Of a DNA stretch of 64,000 nt, positions 1 through 9,235 are shown one piece after another. The notes below the pieces were generated by a model, which ran no database searches, was not told where the DNA came from, and saw only the letters and a program-made list of their open reading frames with translations. The stretch lies in NCBI RefSeq assembly GCF_025567465.1, contig NZ_JAOQKI010000001.1, positions 186,001-250,000 on the forward strand, read 5' to 3'. The number at the start of each line of letters is the position of its first letter. Position 1 is the first letter of the stretch. The position numbers and the translations under genes are program-made. The DNA comes from Roseburia_C amylophila (GTDB lineage Bacteria > Bacillota > Clostridia > Lachnospirales > Lachnospiraceae).

Positions 1-833
1 GAAGAAATCGGCAGGTCGTCAAAACCAACCACACTGATATCATCCGGAACAGAAAAACCTCGAAGCCGGCATTCTGTAATGACACCGGAAGCAATCAGGT
101 CATTACCGCAGAGAATTGCTGTTGCTCCGGCAGCAAGAAAATTCGGTACATGATATTTTGCACTGTCTGCAACATAGTAGCCATGTGCAACCATATCTTC
201 CTCTACTGGAAGATTGTGGGATTTCATGGCATCTAAATATGCCTGATAACGTTTCTCACTGACCATGGAATAGAGAGAACCGTTGAGGAAAGCAATCTTT
301 TTGTGCCCAAGCTGATAGAGATGGTCGATTGCAGATTCAATTCCTTCAAAGTTATCTGTTCCCACATAGCATACATGTGGATTCTTCTTAATATAATTAT
401 CGAAAAGAACCGTCGGAATGGAGGTGAAGGCAAGCTGCCGCATCCAGTCATCATGGAGAGCAAAGCCTACCAGGAACCCACCGGAATAACCGTTCTTTAA
501 CATATAAGTATCATATTTTTCGGTCATCTGGAAAGCCGGCGTAACCGGAACTACACTGACGGACCAGCCATTCCGGAAAGCAGCCTGGCGGAAACCTAGG
601 ATGATTTCGTATCCGAACTGGTTGGCTGTTTCATATTCCATATTTTCTATAAAAAGGCAAAGCTTCTTGTTTTCATCCTTTTTCATCTTCTTGGACTGAT
701 ATCCCATTTCTACAGCGGTATCAAGAACCATCTGCCGTAAATCTTCGCTGATATCACTGGCGCCGTTTAATCCTTTGGAAACAGTGCTGACGGAAATGCC
801 GAGCCGGTTGGCAATATCTTTAATTGTGACCAT
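1..833 (-). CDS. LacI-family transcriptional repressor (C-terminus cut by window edge)
   Basis: Reading leftwards from an ATG at 833 (GGAGG about 6 bases upstream), the protein begins MVTIKDIANRLGISVSTVSK, the classic LacI helix-turn-helix. The periplasmic-binding-like effector domain follows, with the motif VVGFDDLPIS reached just before the window edge. About 277 residues are visible of the usual 330-340, so the last strand-helix units are missing. It is transcribed divergently from the glucanotransferase and maltodextrin transporter genes. By family precedent it is the local maltose/maltodextrin repressor; the effector is inferred from context only. Confidence 0.93.
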   Translation of the reverse strand, partial: MVTIKDIANRLGISVSTVSKGLNGASDISEDLRQMVLDTAVEMGYQSKKMKKDENKKLCLFIENMEYETANQFGYEIILGFRQAAFRNGWSVSVVPVTPAFQMTEKYDTYMLKNGYSGGFLVGFALHDDWMRQLAFTSIPTVLFDNYIKKNPHVCYVGTDNFEGIESAIDHLYQLGHKKIAFLNGSLYSMVSEKRYQAYLDAMKSHNLPVEEDMVAHGYYVADSAKYHVPNFLAAGATAILCGNDLIASGVITECRLRGFSVPDDISVVGFDDLPIS

Positions 834-1042
834 AACAAGCCTCCATAAATCTGGTATATTTTAAGAAAAATTATATCAAAAACTTTTTATATTCTGTATT
901 ATATAGAATTTGCATGACAGGTGCAAGTACTGCAAAATAATATTTTTCGAAAAAAAACAGGGTTTTGAATAGCAATATAACCAAAAAAACAATGTGAATT
1001 CCGTCAAAAATGGCAAAAATAATGTTAAAAGGACCGTTTTGT

Positions 1043-1071
1043 TTGACAAAAATGTTAAAAAGACGTAAAAT
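1043..1071 (+). promoter_or_regulatory. Promoter of the glucan operon
   Basis: TTGACA at 1043-1048 and TAAAAT at 1066-1071 are separated by exactly 17 bases, 60 bases before the glucanotransferase start. The 297-base gap between the divergent repressor and this gene holds this promoter; no repressor operator was identified with confidence. Confidence 0.75.
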
Positions 1072-1130
1072 AACCTCAGATACGAAAATTAACGAAAAGC
1101 AAAAATAAAAACCGATGTGGGGGAAAAACA

Positions 1131-2621
1131 TTGGAGGCAAAGAGACTAACCAGAGGAGCAGGAATCCTGATGGCAATAACAAGTCTTCCGTCTGATTATG
1201 GAATCGGAACTCTGGGTGATGCAGCTTTCAATTTCGTAGACTTACTTGTAGACCTGAAACAAAGATACTGGCAGATACTTCCAATTGGTCCAACCAGTTT
1301 TGGAGACAGTCCGTATCAGTCAATATCAGCATTTGCAGGAAATCCGTATTTGATAGATTTAGATGACCTGGTTCGCGACGGTCTGCTTATGGAAAGCGAG
1401 ATTCGAAGCTATAACTGGGGTGCAGATGAGAAAGATGTTGATTATGCCAATCTTTTTGAAAACCGCTTTCAGATATTAAAGAAAGCATTTGAACGGTTTG
1501 ATACCGCAAAGCCTTCTTTCCGGAAGTTTGAAGAAGACAATGATTGCTGGCTGGCTGATTATGCATTGTTTATGGCAGTCAAAGGAAAAGAAAATAACCG
1601 GGAATGGATGGCATGGGAACCGGGAATCAGAAACCGTACACCGGAGGCATTACAGGAATACACAGAATTATTAAAAGAAGAGATCCTGTTTTGGAAGTTC
1701 TGCCAGTATAAATTTTATGAACAGTGGAAATTCTTAAAACAGTACGCAAATACAAGAGGAATACAGATTATTGGGGACATACCGCTGTATATGGCTATGG
1801 ACAGTGCCGATGTGTGGGCAGACCGGAAGCTCTTCTTATTAGAAGAAGACGGAAGCCAGCAGCATGTAGCAGGCAGCCCGCCGGATAATTTTTCGGAAGA
1901 AGGTCAGAAATGGGGCAATCCCGTATATGACTACTCCTATATGGAAGAGCATCAGTTTGACTGGTGGAGGCACCGGATTGAGAAAAACGCAGCATTATAT
2001 GATGTAATCCGGATTGACCACTTCCTTGGAGTTGTGAGGTATTATACGATTCCGTTTCAGGAAAAAGATTGCTGCAATGGAAAATGGAATAAGGGTCCTG
2101 GAAAGAAATTGACAGATGTGATGGAAGAAAGTGCCGGTGACTGCAGAATCATAGCAGACAATGCCGGAAGTGCCATCGCCGGAAGCAGAAAGCTTCTTGC
2201 AAGAATTGGATGGCCTGGAAGTAAAATCCTGATGTTTGCATTCGATGGAAATACAGGAAATGAAAATCTTCCACATAACTTTGAAGAAAATAACATAGTG
2301 GTATATACCGGAACACATGATAATGATACTGTTGTTGGTTATTTCCGGGATAAGACAGAATATGAACTGGCTTACCTCTATGAATATTTGAATATCGGCT
2401 CGAAGGAAGAAATTCCGGACGCCTTAATCCGTCTGGCTTATTCAAGCATAGCGGATGTGGTAATTATTCCGATGCAGGATATTTTACAGCTTGGCAATGA
2501 AGCCAGAATGAATCAGCCATCCACAGTCGGACAGAACTGGAAATGGCGGGTGGGAAAAGATACTCTGAGTGAAGAACGAAGAGCATGGATCCGCACCATT
2601 GCGGCAGTATACCGCAGATAA
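1131..2621 (+). CDS. malQ: 4-alpha-glucanotransferase-like protein (GH77, MalQ) with altered catalytic motif
   Basis: A 496-residue GH77 protein that would move alpha-1,4-glucan segments between maltodextrins in the cytoplasm. The N-terminus has the family motif GILMAITSLPSDYGIGTLG. The nucleophile region reads RIDHFLG (family: RIDHFRG) and the third acidic residue sits in TGTHDNDT, as expected. The acid/base region, normally AEDLG, reads IIADNAGS, so the expected glutamate is an aspartate. The start is taken as TTG at 1131 after GGGGGA, because the conserved core begins only a few residues later. It is first in an operon with the binding protein and permeases. Confidence 0.85.
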   Translation: MEAKRLTRGAGILMAITSLPSDYGIGTLGDAAFNFVDLLVDLKQRYWQILPIGPTSFGDSPYQSISAFAGNPYLIDLDDLVRDGLLMESEIRSYNWGADEKDVDYANLFENRFQILKKAFERFDTAKPSFRKFEEDNDCWLADYALFMAVKGKENNREWMAWEPGIRNRTPEALQEYTELLKEEILFWKFCQYKFYEQWKFLKQYANTRGIQIIGDIPLYMAMDSADVWADRKLFLLEEDGSQQHVAGSPPDNFSEEGQKWGNPVYDYSYMEEHQFDWWRHRIEKNAALYDVIRIDHFLGVVRYYTIPFQEKDCCNGKWNKGPGKKLTDVMEESAGDCRIIADNAGSAIAGSRKLLARIGWPGSKILMFAFDGNTGNENLPHNFEENNIVVYTGTHDNDTVVGYFRDKTEYELAYLYEYLNIGSKEEIPDALIRLAYSSIADVVIIPMQDILQLGNEARMNQPSTVGQNWKWRVGKDTLSEERRAWIRTIAAVYRR

Positions 2622-2631
2622 TTTCTATATG

Positions 2632-2657
2632 ATATAGAACGGATTACCGTTTTATAT
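2632..2657 (+). promoter_or_regulatory. Intergenic stem-loop between malQ and the binding-protein gene
   Basis: An 11-bp stem (2632-2642 with 2647-2657, one G-T pair) closes an ATTA loop. No T-run follows, so it looks like an mRNA-processing or 3'-end-stabilising hairpin rather than a terminator. That would fit higher expression of the downstream binding protein. Confidence 0.45.
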
Positions 2658-2696
2658 AAATGCTTAATCGAAATCACATTTTTAAGGAGGAAGAAA

Positions 2697-3992
2697 ATGA
2701 AAAAGAAAGCATTATCATTATTTCTTGTAACAGCTATGGCAGTATCCATGGTAGGATGCGGTAGCAAAGACGCAGACAAGAACACAGACAAGAACACAGA
2801 CAAGAAAGATACTGAAGTAGCAGCAGCAACAGAAAAAGAAGCTGCAGCAGAAGATGAAGCTTGGGAGGGTGACTTAACAGTATGGAGCCCACAGGAAGAT
2901 CAGGATACAAACTGGCTTCAGGATCAGTGCGAAGCATTCGCAGCTGAGCATCCAAACTGGAAAATTAACTTCAACTATGGCGTATGTCCAGAGGGTGAAG
3001 CAAAAGACAACGTAACAAAAGACGTTGAAGCAGCAGCAGACGTTTACATGCTTGCTAACGATAACATCCCGGATCTGGTATCTGCAGGCGCATTATCAGA
3101 GCTTGGTGGAGATTATCTTGGATATGTAACATCTACAAACTCTGATTCTATCCTTGCATCTGTTACATACAACGATTCAGTAGTAGCATTCCCATTTACT
3201 CCTAATACATGGTTTATGTACTACGATAAGAGCGTATTCTCAGAGGATGATGTAAAGAACTTTGACACAATGTTAGAGAAAGCTGGAGAAGCTGGAAAGA
3301 AAGTTTCTTTCAAATTAACTGATTCCTGGTATATCGAGGCATTCTATGTAGCTAACGGATGTACATTATTCGGTGATGGAACTGATACAGATGCTGGTAT
3401 CGACTTCGGTGGAGACAAAGCAGCAGCAGTTACAGAGTACTTAGTAGACTTAGCAGCTAATCCTAACTTCTTAGTAGATGCTGATGGATCTGGTCTTGCA
3501 GGATTAGGCGACAGTGTAGCAGCATTATTCTCCGGAACATGGGATGCTGAAGCAGTTAAAGAAAAACTTGGCGACAACATGGGTGTTGCAGCTCTTCCTA
3601 CCGTTACAATCGACGGAAAAGAAGGTCAGATGAAATCCTTCATCGGATCTAAAGCAATCGGTGTTAATCCTAATGCTGAGAACCAGCAGGTAGCTATGTC
3701 TCTTGCAGCTTACTTAGCAGGTGAGAAGGCTCAGACAGCTCATTATGAAATGAGAAACCTCCTTCCTTCAAACATCAACATCTCTTTAGCTGACGATCCA
3801 ATCGCAACAGCAGTTACAAATGTTATGACAGATACATCTATCATGCAGCCATTATGTAAAGAAATGAGTAACTACTGGTCACCAGCAGAGAATATGGGTA
3901 AAAATATCCAGTCTGGCGAAGTAACAAAAGACAACGCTGCTGAGAAGACAGAAGAAATGAACACAACTATGAATACAGACGTTGCTGAATAA
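2697..3992 (+). CDS. malE: Maltose/maltodextrin ABC transporter substrate-binding lipoprotein
   Basis: A 431-residue extracellular solute-binding protein (family 1). The signal peptide ends in a lipobox, VSMVGC, so the mature protein is anchored by Cys21. An acidic linker containing a short DKNT repeat follows, and then the binding domain starting near DLTVWSPQEDQ. It is preceded by a strong AAGGAGG. It would capture maltodextrins and deliver them to the two permeases encoded next. Substrate is inferred from the flanking glucanotransferase, permeases and amylase. No ATPase gene is in the cluster, so a shared MsmK-type ATPase encoded elsewhere is expected. Confidence 0.9.
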   Translation: MKKKALSLFLVTAMAVSMVGCGSKDADKNTDKNTDKKDTEVAAATEKEAAAEDEAWEGDLTVWSPQEDQDTNWLQDQCEAFAAEHPNWKINFNYGVCPEGEAKDNVTKDVEAAADVYMLANDNIPDLVSAGALSELGGDYLGYVTSTNSDSILASVTYNDSVVAFPFTPNTWFMYYDKSVFSEDDVKNFDTMLEKAGEAGKKVSFKLTDSWYIEAFYVANGCTLFGDGTDTDAGIDFGGDKAAAVTEYLVDLAANPNFLVDADGSGLAGLGDSVAALFSGTWDAEAVKEKLGDNMGVAALPTVTIDGKEGQMKSFIGSKAIGVNPNAENQQVAMSLAAYLAGEKAQTAHYEMRNLLPSNINISLADDPIATAVTNVMTDTSIMQPLCKEMSNYWSPAENMGKNIQSGEVTKDNAAEKTEEMNTTMNTDVAE

Positions 3993-4061
3993 GCAGAAGA
4001 TGTAATTGGAAGTTCATTATAAGAATTCCTAAAACAGCGGTTTGGAAAAGAACCGGGGACT

Positions 4062-4085
4062 CCAGGATACCGGCAACGGTACCCT
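4062..4085 (+). promoter_or_regulatory. Stem-loop between malE and malF genes
   Basis: The sequence CCAGG-A-TACCG / CGGTA-C-CCTGG closes a GCAA tetraloop with one internal mismatch. No T-tract follows. This is a stable intergenic hairpin of the kind that protects the upstream binding-protein message from decay. Confidence 0.5.
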
Positions 4086-4122
4086 GGATGTCTTACTATA
4101 GAGAGTATAGGAGGCCCATAGC

Positions 4123-5505
4123 GTGAAGAAGGCTGCTACAAAAAAGAAAAAAGCAAAAGAGTTCCAGACACCATATACTGTTACTGGTGCGTTAGTTAAG
4201 GGAAATGCAATTACTAAGCTCTCCATGTTGATCATGGGCTTGGGCAATATTGCGCATAAACAGATTGTAAAAGGTCTTATGTTTTTGGCAATCGAGGTTG
4301 CGTATCTTTATTACATGATTTCTTATGGATTCTATGCAGTTTCCATGCTGCCATCACTTGGATGGAGAGAGCGGGAAAAGGTATGGAATGATGCAAAGAG
4401 TATTTATGAATATCAGGCTGGTGATAATTCACAGCTTATCTTACTTTATGGAGTTGCAACATTATATATTACCTTCATATTTATCATTGTATGGAGGGAA
4501 GCAGTAAAAAGTTCATATAAATCAGAACTGCTGGCAAAAGCAGGTAAGCATTTAAACACATTTAAAGAAGACTTCAAGAGTTTGTTTGATCAAAATTTAC
4601 ATAAATTACTGTTAGCACTCCCACTGATGGGAATTTTGATCTTTACTGTTTTGCCATTGATTTACAATATTTCAATGGCATTTACCAACTACAGTACATC
4701 TGGAGAACACTTAGTGTTATTCGACTGGGTTGGATTTGCTACCTTTAAGAAAATATTGAATATTGGAGACAGTATTGGAAAACAGTTCTATTCCGTATTA
4801 GGATGGACCCTGATTTGGGCTGTATTTGCAACAGCATTAAACTATATTTTCGGTATGATTCTTGCAATCATTATCAACCGGAAAGAAACAAGAGCAAAGG
4901 GATTCTGGAGATTCTGCTTTGTATTATCCATTGCAGTACCACAGTTTGTATCCCTTCTGATTATGAGAAGTATGTTACAGCCAACCGGTATTGTTAACAC
5001 ACTGCTTATGAAATATGGTATTATTGACACAGCATTGCCGTTCTTTACCAAGGCAATGTGGGCAAGGGTTACAGTTATTGTAATCAACCTGTGGGTAGGT
5101 ATTCCATATACGATTCTCCAGGTAACCGGTATCTTACAGAATATCCCGGCTGAGTTATACGAAGCAGCAAAGATTGATGGTGCTAATGCTGTCCAGACTT
5201 TCTTCAAAATTACTCTGCCATATATGTTATTTGTAATGACACCGTACTTAATTACACAGTTTACAGGAAACATCAACAACTTCAACGTTATATACCTTCT
5301 GTCCGGAGGAAATCCTACTCCGGTGGATGCAACCGCAGGAAAGACAGACCTTTTGGTTACCTGGTTGTATAAGCTGACTGTTGATAAGAAATATTTTAAC
5401 CTGGGTGCCGTTATTGGTATTATGACATTCGTGGTATTGGCTATTGTTGCCCTGGTTACTTATCGAAATACCACATCCTACAAAGATGAGGAGGGATTCA
5501 TGTAA
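4123..5505 (+). CDS. malF: Maltodextrin ABC transporter permease, MalF type
   Basis: A 460-residue inner-membrane permease. A basic N-terminus and two extra hydrophobic segments (about residues 40-75 and 105-125) precede the six-segment core. The permease signature EAAKIDGANAVQTFFKITLP near residue 348 is the EAA loop that docks on the ATPase. The GTG start at 4123 follows AGGAGG. Its stop codon overlaps the next start as TAATG, so translation of the two permeases is coupled. Confidence 0.92.
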   Translation: MKKAATKKKKAKEFQTPYTVTGALVKGNAITKLSMLIMGLGNIAHKQIVKGLMFLAIEVAYLYYMISYGFYAVSMLPSLGWREREKVWNDAKSIYEYQAGDNSQLILLYGVATLYITFIFIIVWREAVKSSYKSELLAKAGKHLNTFKEDFKSLFDQNLHKLLLALPLMGILIFTVLPLIYNISMAFTNYSTSGEHLVLFDWVGFATFKKILNIGDSIGKQFYSVLGWTLIWAVFATALNYIFGMILAIIINRKETRAKGFWRFCFVLSIAVPQFVSLLIMRSMLQPTGIVNTLLMKYGIIDTALPFFTKAMWARVTVIVINLWVGIPYTILQVTGILQNIPAELYEAAKIDGANAVQTFFKITLPYMLFVMTPYLITQFTGNINNFNVIYLLSGGNPTPVDATAGKTDLLVTWLYKLTVDKKYFNLGAVIGIMTFVVLAIVALVTYRNTTSYKDEEGFM

Positions 5506-6383
5506 TGAGTAAGCAGAAAACAGCCACATCAGGCGCAAAAGTACGTAAAACATTTGTAAATGTTTTGATTCATATATTTCTTGCAATATTAGCATTTATC
5601 TGGGTACTTCCGGTATTCTGGGTAGTACTTACAAGCTTCCGTGCGGAGAAAGGTTCTTATGTTGAGACCTTCTTCCCGAAGACTTATACTTTAAACAATT
5701 ATGTTAAGCTATTTACAGATACCAGTATTCTGAACTTCCCGAAAATGTTCATGAATACATTGATTATTGCAATCTTTACCTGTATCATTTCAACCATCTT
5801 TGTACTTTCAGTATCTTACTGTATGTCAAGAATGCGTTTTAAAATGAGAAAACCGTTTATGAATATTGCAATGATTTTAGGTCTGTTCCCATCCTTCATG
5901 TCCATGATTGCGGTATACTTTATCTTAAAGGCACTGGGATTATCCGAAGGATCCATGATTCGTATTGCGTTGATTATTGTATTCTCCGCAGGTAGTGGTG
6001 TTGGATTCTATGTAGCAAAGGGATTCTTTGATACCATTCCAAAATCATTGGACGAGGCAGCAATCATTGATGGAGCGAGCAGATGGCAGGTATTTACTAA
6101 GATTACCATTCCACTTAGTAAACCAATTATTGTATACACCATCCTGACTTCCTTCATGGGACCATGGATTGACTTCGTATTTGCAAAGGTTATCTGTGGT
6201 GCAAATGCAGACCAGTTTACCGTATCTATCGGTTTATGGAAGATGTTAGAGAAAGAGTATATCAACAGCTGGTATACATGTTTTGCAGCAGGTGCTGTAG
6301 TAATATCTATTCCTATTGCTATCCTCTTTATGTTTACACAGAAATTCTATGTAGAGGGAATGAGTGGAGCAGTAAAAGGCTAA
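5505..6383 (+). CDS. malG: Maltodextrin ABC transporter permease, MalG type
   Basis: A 292-residue permease with six hydrophobic segments. The EAA loop, DEAAIIDGASRWQVFTKITIP, lies near residue 184. It pairs with the upstream MalF-type protein to form the channel. The ATG overlaps the upstream stop by one base. A strong terminator closes the operon 28 bases after the stop. Confidence 0.92.
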   Translation: MSKQKTATSGAKVRKTFVNVLIHIFLAILAFIWVLPVFWVVLTSFRAEKGSYVETFFPKTYTLNNYVKLFTDTSILNFPKMFMNTLIIAIFTCIISTIFVLSVSYCMSRMRFKMRKPFMNIAMILGLFPSFMSMIAVYFILKALGLSEGSMIRIALIIVFSAGSGVGFYVAKGFFDTIPKSLDEAAIIDGASRWQVFTKITIPLSKPIIVYTILTSFMGPWIDFVFAKVICGANADQFTVSIGLWKMLEKEYINSWYTCFAAGAVVISIPIAILFMFTQKFYVEGMSGAVKG

Positions 6384-6410
6384 ATATTACAGCCGTTTAA
6401 AATGTTTAAA

Positions 6411-6436
6411 AGAGAGGCAGGCTTTTGCCTCTCTTT
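6411..6436 (+). terminator. Terminator of the maltodextrin transport operon
   Basis: AGAGAGGCA and TGCCTCTCT form a 9-bp stem, followed by TTTGTTAT. Confidence 0.8.
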
Positions 6437-6471
6437 GTTATATCAGTTGATAATGAAGGGCGTGGAAGATT

Positions 6472-6933
6472 GCGAAGGATATTTGTTCTGTGTTTGAAAT
6501 AACAGGTATTTTCATTCAGACAGAATGCGTCTCAATTCTTGGCAGTACATTTTTCTGATTTTCAGATGTCTTGCCATTGCTTTGACTGGATGCAGTGGTT
6601 GTCCGGCTGATACGGATACCTCATGCAACTGGTAAGGGGCGCTAAGAATTTCGCTCTACATTATATCTATTCCGGCAATCGGCGCAAAGTCACATCCGTG
6701 TTTCAGTTGCGCCTCGTTGGCACGTCCTGTGCCAACGTTGCCGGTTGCCAGATAAAATTCCAAGCGCCCCTAACCAGTCACAAAATGGTATCCGCATTCA
6801 GCCGGACAACCACTTGCATTCTGTCAAACATTGGAAAGACAGATGATAATAAGAAAAGAAAAATGTGCTGGTTAGAATTGGAGCATTCTGTCTGGAAAAT
6901 AACGTTATTTCAAATGCAGAACAAAAGCATCGC
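6472..6933. repeat. Long palindromic intergenic element, copy 1
   Basis: Nearly the whole 460-base gap is one imperfect palindrome. The outer arms match (CAGACAGAATGC with GCATTCTGTCTG), as do the middle arms (GCCGGACAACCAC region) and the inner arms (GGGGCGCT with AGCGCCCC). The core is a three-way junction: P1 CCGGCAA/TTGCCGG (6672-6678, 6738-6744), P2 GGCGCAA/TTGCGCC (6681-6687, 6707-6713) and P3 CGTTGGCAC/GTGCCAACG (6715-6723, 6729-6737). Related copies lie near 15.3 kb and, inverted, near 25.3 kb. No protein is expected here. Confidence 0.85.
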
Positions 6934-6989
6934 ATTTACATCACCCCTTCATTTCAACGAAATAAGAAAGAGAAGAAAAGGAGAATCAT

Positions 6990-8702
6990 ATGAAAAAAAG
7001 ACTACAGGCGTTACTTCTTGCATTTTGCCTTACCCTTGGAACTATAGGTGCCGGCTGTGGCGGCAGACAGGATAACAATGCTGCGGGAACAGAGACTGCT
7101 GCGGCGACAGAAACTGAAAAGACCGCAAGTGTGGAAGACTCTGCTATGGCAAAGGCAAATGCAGGAGAACTGAATATCATTGATGATAAATACCGCACCT
7201 ATTATGAAGTGTTTTTATATAGCTTTTATGACAGTGATGGAGATGGAATCGGAGATATCCAGGGATTAATTGATAAACTGGATTATATCAATGATGGAGA
7301 TGACAGTACAGATACAGACCTTGGCTGTAATGGAATCTGGCTGATGCCGATCATGCCATCACCGACCTATCATAAATATGACATTTCTGATTATGAAAAT
7401 ATTGATGAGCAGTATGGAACTATAGATGATTTCAAACAGTTAATCGAAGCATGCCACAAGCGCGGAATCCGTGTGATTATTGATTTCCCGATTAACCATA
7501 CATCGTCCAAGCACCCATGGTTTACACAGGCAGTGGAATATCTGGAGGGATTAAGTGACGGACAGCAGCCGGATAGCAGCGTTTGTCCGTATGTAGATTA
7601 TTATAACTTTACAACAGATCAGTTAAGCAGTGTGTATTATAAAGCTGGCAGCAGCAATTGGTATTATGAAGGAAAATTCTGGAGTGAAATGCCGGATTTG
7701 AACCTTGATTGTGAAGCGGTGAGAGCTGAATTTGATGAGATTACATCCTTCTGGATGGATCTTGGGGTAGATGGTTTCCGTATGGATGGTGCCAAAGAAT
7801 ATTTTTCAGATAATACCACAGAAAATGTGGAAGTCTTAAAATGGTTTAATGATATGGTAAAGGCAAAAGATGAGAATTCCTATATCGTGGCAGAGGTCTG
7901 GACGGATCGTGAGACATATGCAAAATATCTGGAAAGTGGAATTGATAGTGTATTCAATTTTGATTTTGGAGATGGCGATGGGATTATTGCCAATGCAGTA
8001 AAAGGAAGCTCAGAGTCCGGAGCAAAAGGATATGCCAATGTCTGCGGCAAAATGGATGAGCTTTTAAGCCAGTATAATGAAAATTATATTGATGCACCGT
8101 TTTATACAAATCATGATATGGCAAGAGGTGCCGGATACTATAGTGGCGAGTATAAGGCTGCACAGATTAAAACTGCCGGAGCCATGAATCTTATGATGAG
8201 CGGCAATGTATTTCTTTATTATGGGGAAGAAATTGGTATGAAAGGCTCTGGAAAAGATGAAAATAAGCGTGCACCAATGCAGTGGTCCTCAGATGCATCT
8301 GCAGAGGGTATGTGTAAAGGGCCGGATGGAATGGAAAGCATTAAGATGACAAATGGAAGCCTGGAAGACCAGCAGGATGACCCGGATTCCATTTATAATT
8401 ATTTCAAACAGGCAATCCGCCTGAGAAACCGTTATCCGGAAATCGCCCGTGGTATCGCTGCAAATGTAGAGAATCTTTCTGATAAGAATATAGCAGCAAT
8501 TACCAAGACATATGATGGTAAAACCACATTACTGGTATTTAACCTTTCCCAGGAAACTCAGAAGGTTGACATTTCAGGTGTAGATTTAGGCGGAGAAGGT
8601 ACTATCGGTGGAATGCTTCTGACCGGAGAAGATACAATTACGCTGGATAATAATGAACTGACACTGCCATCTTATTCCATGGCACTTATTACCGTAGAAT
8701 AA
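6990..8702 (+). CDS. Secreted alpha-amylase-family lipoprotein (GH13)
   Basis: A 570-residue lipoprotein: signal peptide ending in GAGC, a short Thr/Ala/Glu linker, then a GH13 barrel from about residue 65. Catalytic residues are visible: the nucleophile Asp in DGFRMDGAKEY, the acid/base Glu in IVAEVWTD and the transition-state Asp in YTNHDMARG. The fold also shows the second conserved region VIIDFPINHTSS. A C-terminal beta domain ends the protein. It would trim starch or maltodextrins outside the membrane and feed the transporter upstream. SD AAAGGAGA precedes the ATG. Exact specificity (alpha-amylase, neopullulanase or glucosidase) cannot be read from sequence. Confidence 0.9.
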   Translation: MKKRLQALLLAFCLTLGTIGAGCGGRQDNNAAGTETAAATETEKTASVEDSAMAKANAGELNIIDDKYRTYYEVFLYSFYDSDGDGIGDIQGLIDKLDYINDGDDSTDTDLGCNGIWLMPIMPSPTYHKYDISDYENIDEQYGTIDDFKQLIEACHKRGIRVIIDFPINHTSSKHPWFTQAVEYLEGLSDGQQPDSSVCPYVDYYNFTTDQLSSVYYKAGSSNWYYEGKFWSEMPDLNLDCEAVRAEFDEITSFWMDLGVDGFRMDGAKEYFSDNTTENVEVLKWFNDMVKAKDENSYIVAEVWTDRETYAKYLESGIDSVFNFDFGDGDGIIANAVKGSSESGAKGYANVCGKMDELLSQYNENYIDAPFYTNHDMARGAGYYSGEYKAAQIKTAGAMNLMMSGNVFLYYGEEIGMKGSGKDENKRAPMQWSSDASAEGMCKGPDGMESIKMTNGSLEDQQDDPDSIYNYFKQAIRLRNRYPEIARGIAANVENLSDKNIAAITKTYDGKTTLLVFNLSQETQKVDISGVDLGGEGTIGGMLLTGEDTITLDNNELTLPSYSMALITVE

Positions 8703-8783
8703 AGCCGAAATACATAAAAACGGAACAGAGTTATCGTACCACCGGAATAAAAAAGAAAAAATGAAAAAAGCAGGAAATTTGTC

Positions 8784-8812
8784 TTGACAACCCCTGCTTT
8801 TTCCGATAAAAT
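8784..8812 (+). promoter_or_regulatory. tRNA operon promoter
   Basis: TTGACA (8784-8789), 17-base spacer, TAAAAT (8807-8812). It lies 30 bases before the first tRNA. Confidence 0.85.
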
Positions 8813-8842
8813 AATCAGTGCTGTGAGTGCTTTACAGCACAA

Positions 8843-8915
<73 letters not shown>

Positions 8916-8935
8916 TTGCCGAAAGGCAATGAACT

Positions 8936-9007
8936 GCGGGTGTAGTTCAATGGTAGAACACCAGCCTTCCAAGCTGGATACGTGGGTTCGATTCCCCGTC
9001 TATCGCT
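8936..9007 (+). tRNA. tRNA-Gly (anticodon UCC) with aberrant 3' half; possible pseudo-tRNA
   Basis: The 5' part is a normal tRNA-Gly: GCGGGTG acceptor strand, D-arm, and anticodon stem CCAGC/GCTGG with loop CTTCCAA. After the T-loop TTCGATT the sequence reads CCCCGTCTATCGCT, whereas a pairing partner for GCGGGTG would be CACCCGC. The inner acceptor stem has two mismatches and a wobble, and the T-stem is one base too long. Either the gene is damaged or recombined, or the stems are unusually weak. Confidence 0.75.
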
Positions 9008-9013
9008 CTTTCG

Positions 9014-9042
9014 AAAAGCAAGAAATTTATCTTGCTTTTTTT
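9014..9042 (+). terminator. tRNA operon terminator
   Basis: AAGCAAGA and TCTTGCTT form a stem, followed by a run of seven or more T. Confidence 0.85.
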
Positions 9043-9170
9043 GACTTTACAGGAAATTGCTTTCCTGTAAAGTCAAAAACGCTCCGCGAGGATGCACACT
9101 GCGGCGTATAAGGTAGATGTCGCAAGCGACCGCCGCAGGCGCGGGAATGTGCCAAGGCACATTCTTTGTT
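9043..9170. repeat. Palindrome cluster after the tRNA genes
   Basis: A perfect 14-bp inverted repeat, GACTTTACAGGAAA / TTTCCTGTAAAGTC (9043-9056, 9061-9074), has flanking T and A runs that extend the pairing. A GC-rich stretch follows. A second hairpin, GAATGTGCC-AA-GGCACATTC (9145-9164), precedes TTTGTTC and may act as a terminator. No protein-coding signal is seen. Confidence 0.55.
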
Positions 9171-9235
9171 CTATAAAAGTCTGATTTGGAAACATAAGAA
9201 ATAAAAGAAAGGTAGTAAAGGAGTAGATTCATAGT

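Noticed and set aside
6623..7075. Open frame of about 150 codons before the amylase, and similar frames at 15116-15532
   Set aside because: They lie across the palindromic repeat elements, have no ribosome site, and the two copies differ by paired changes that follow the stems rather than codons.
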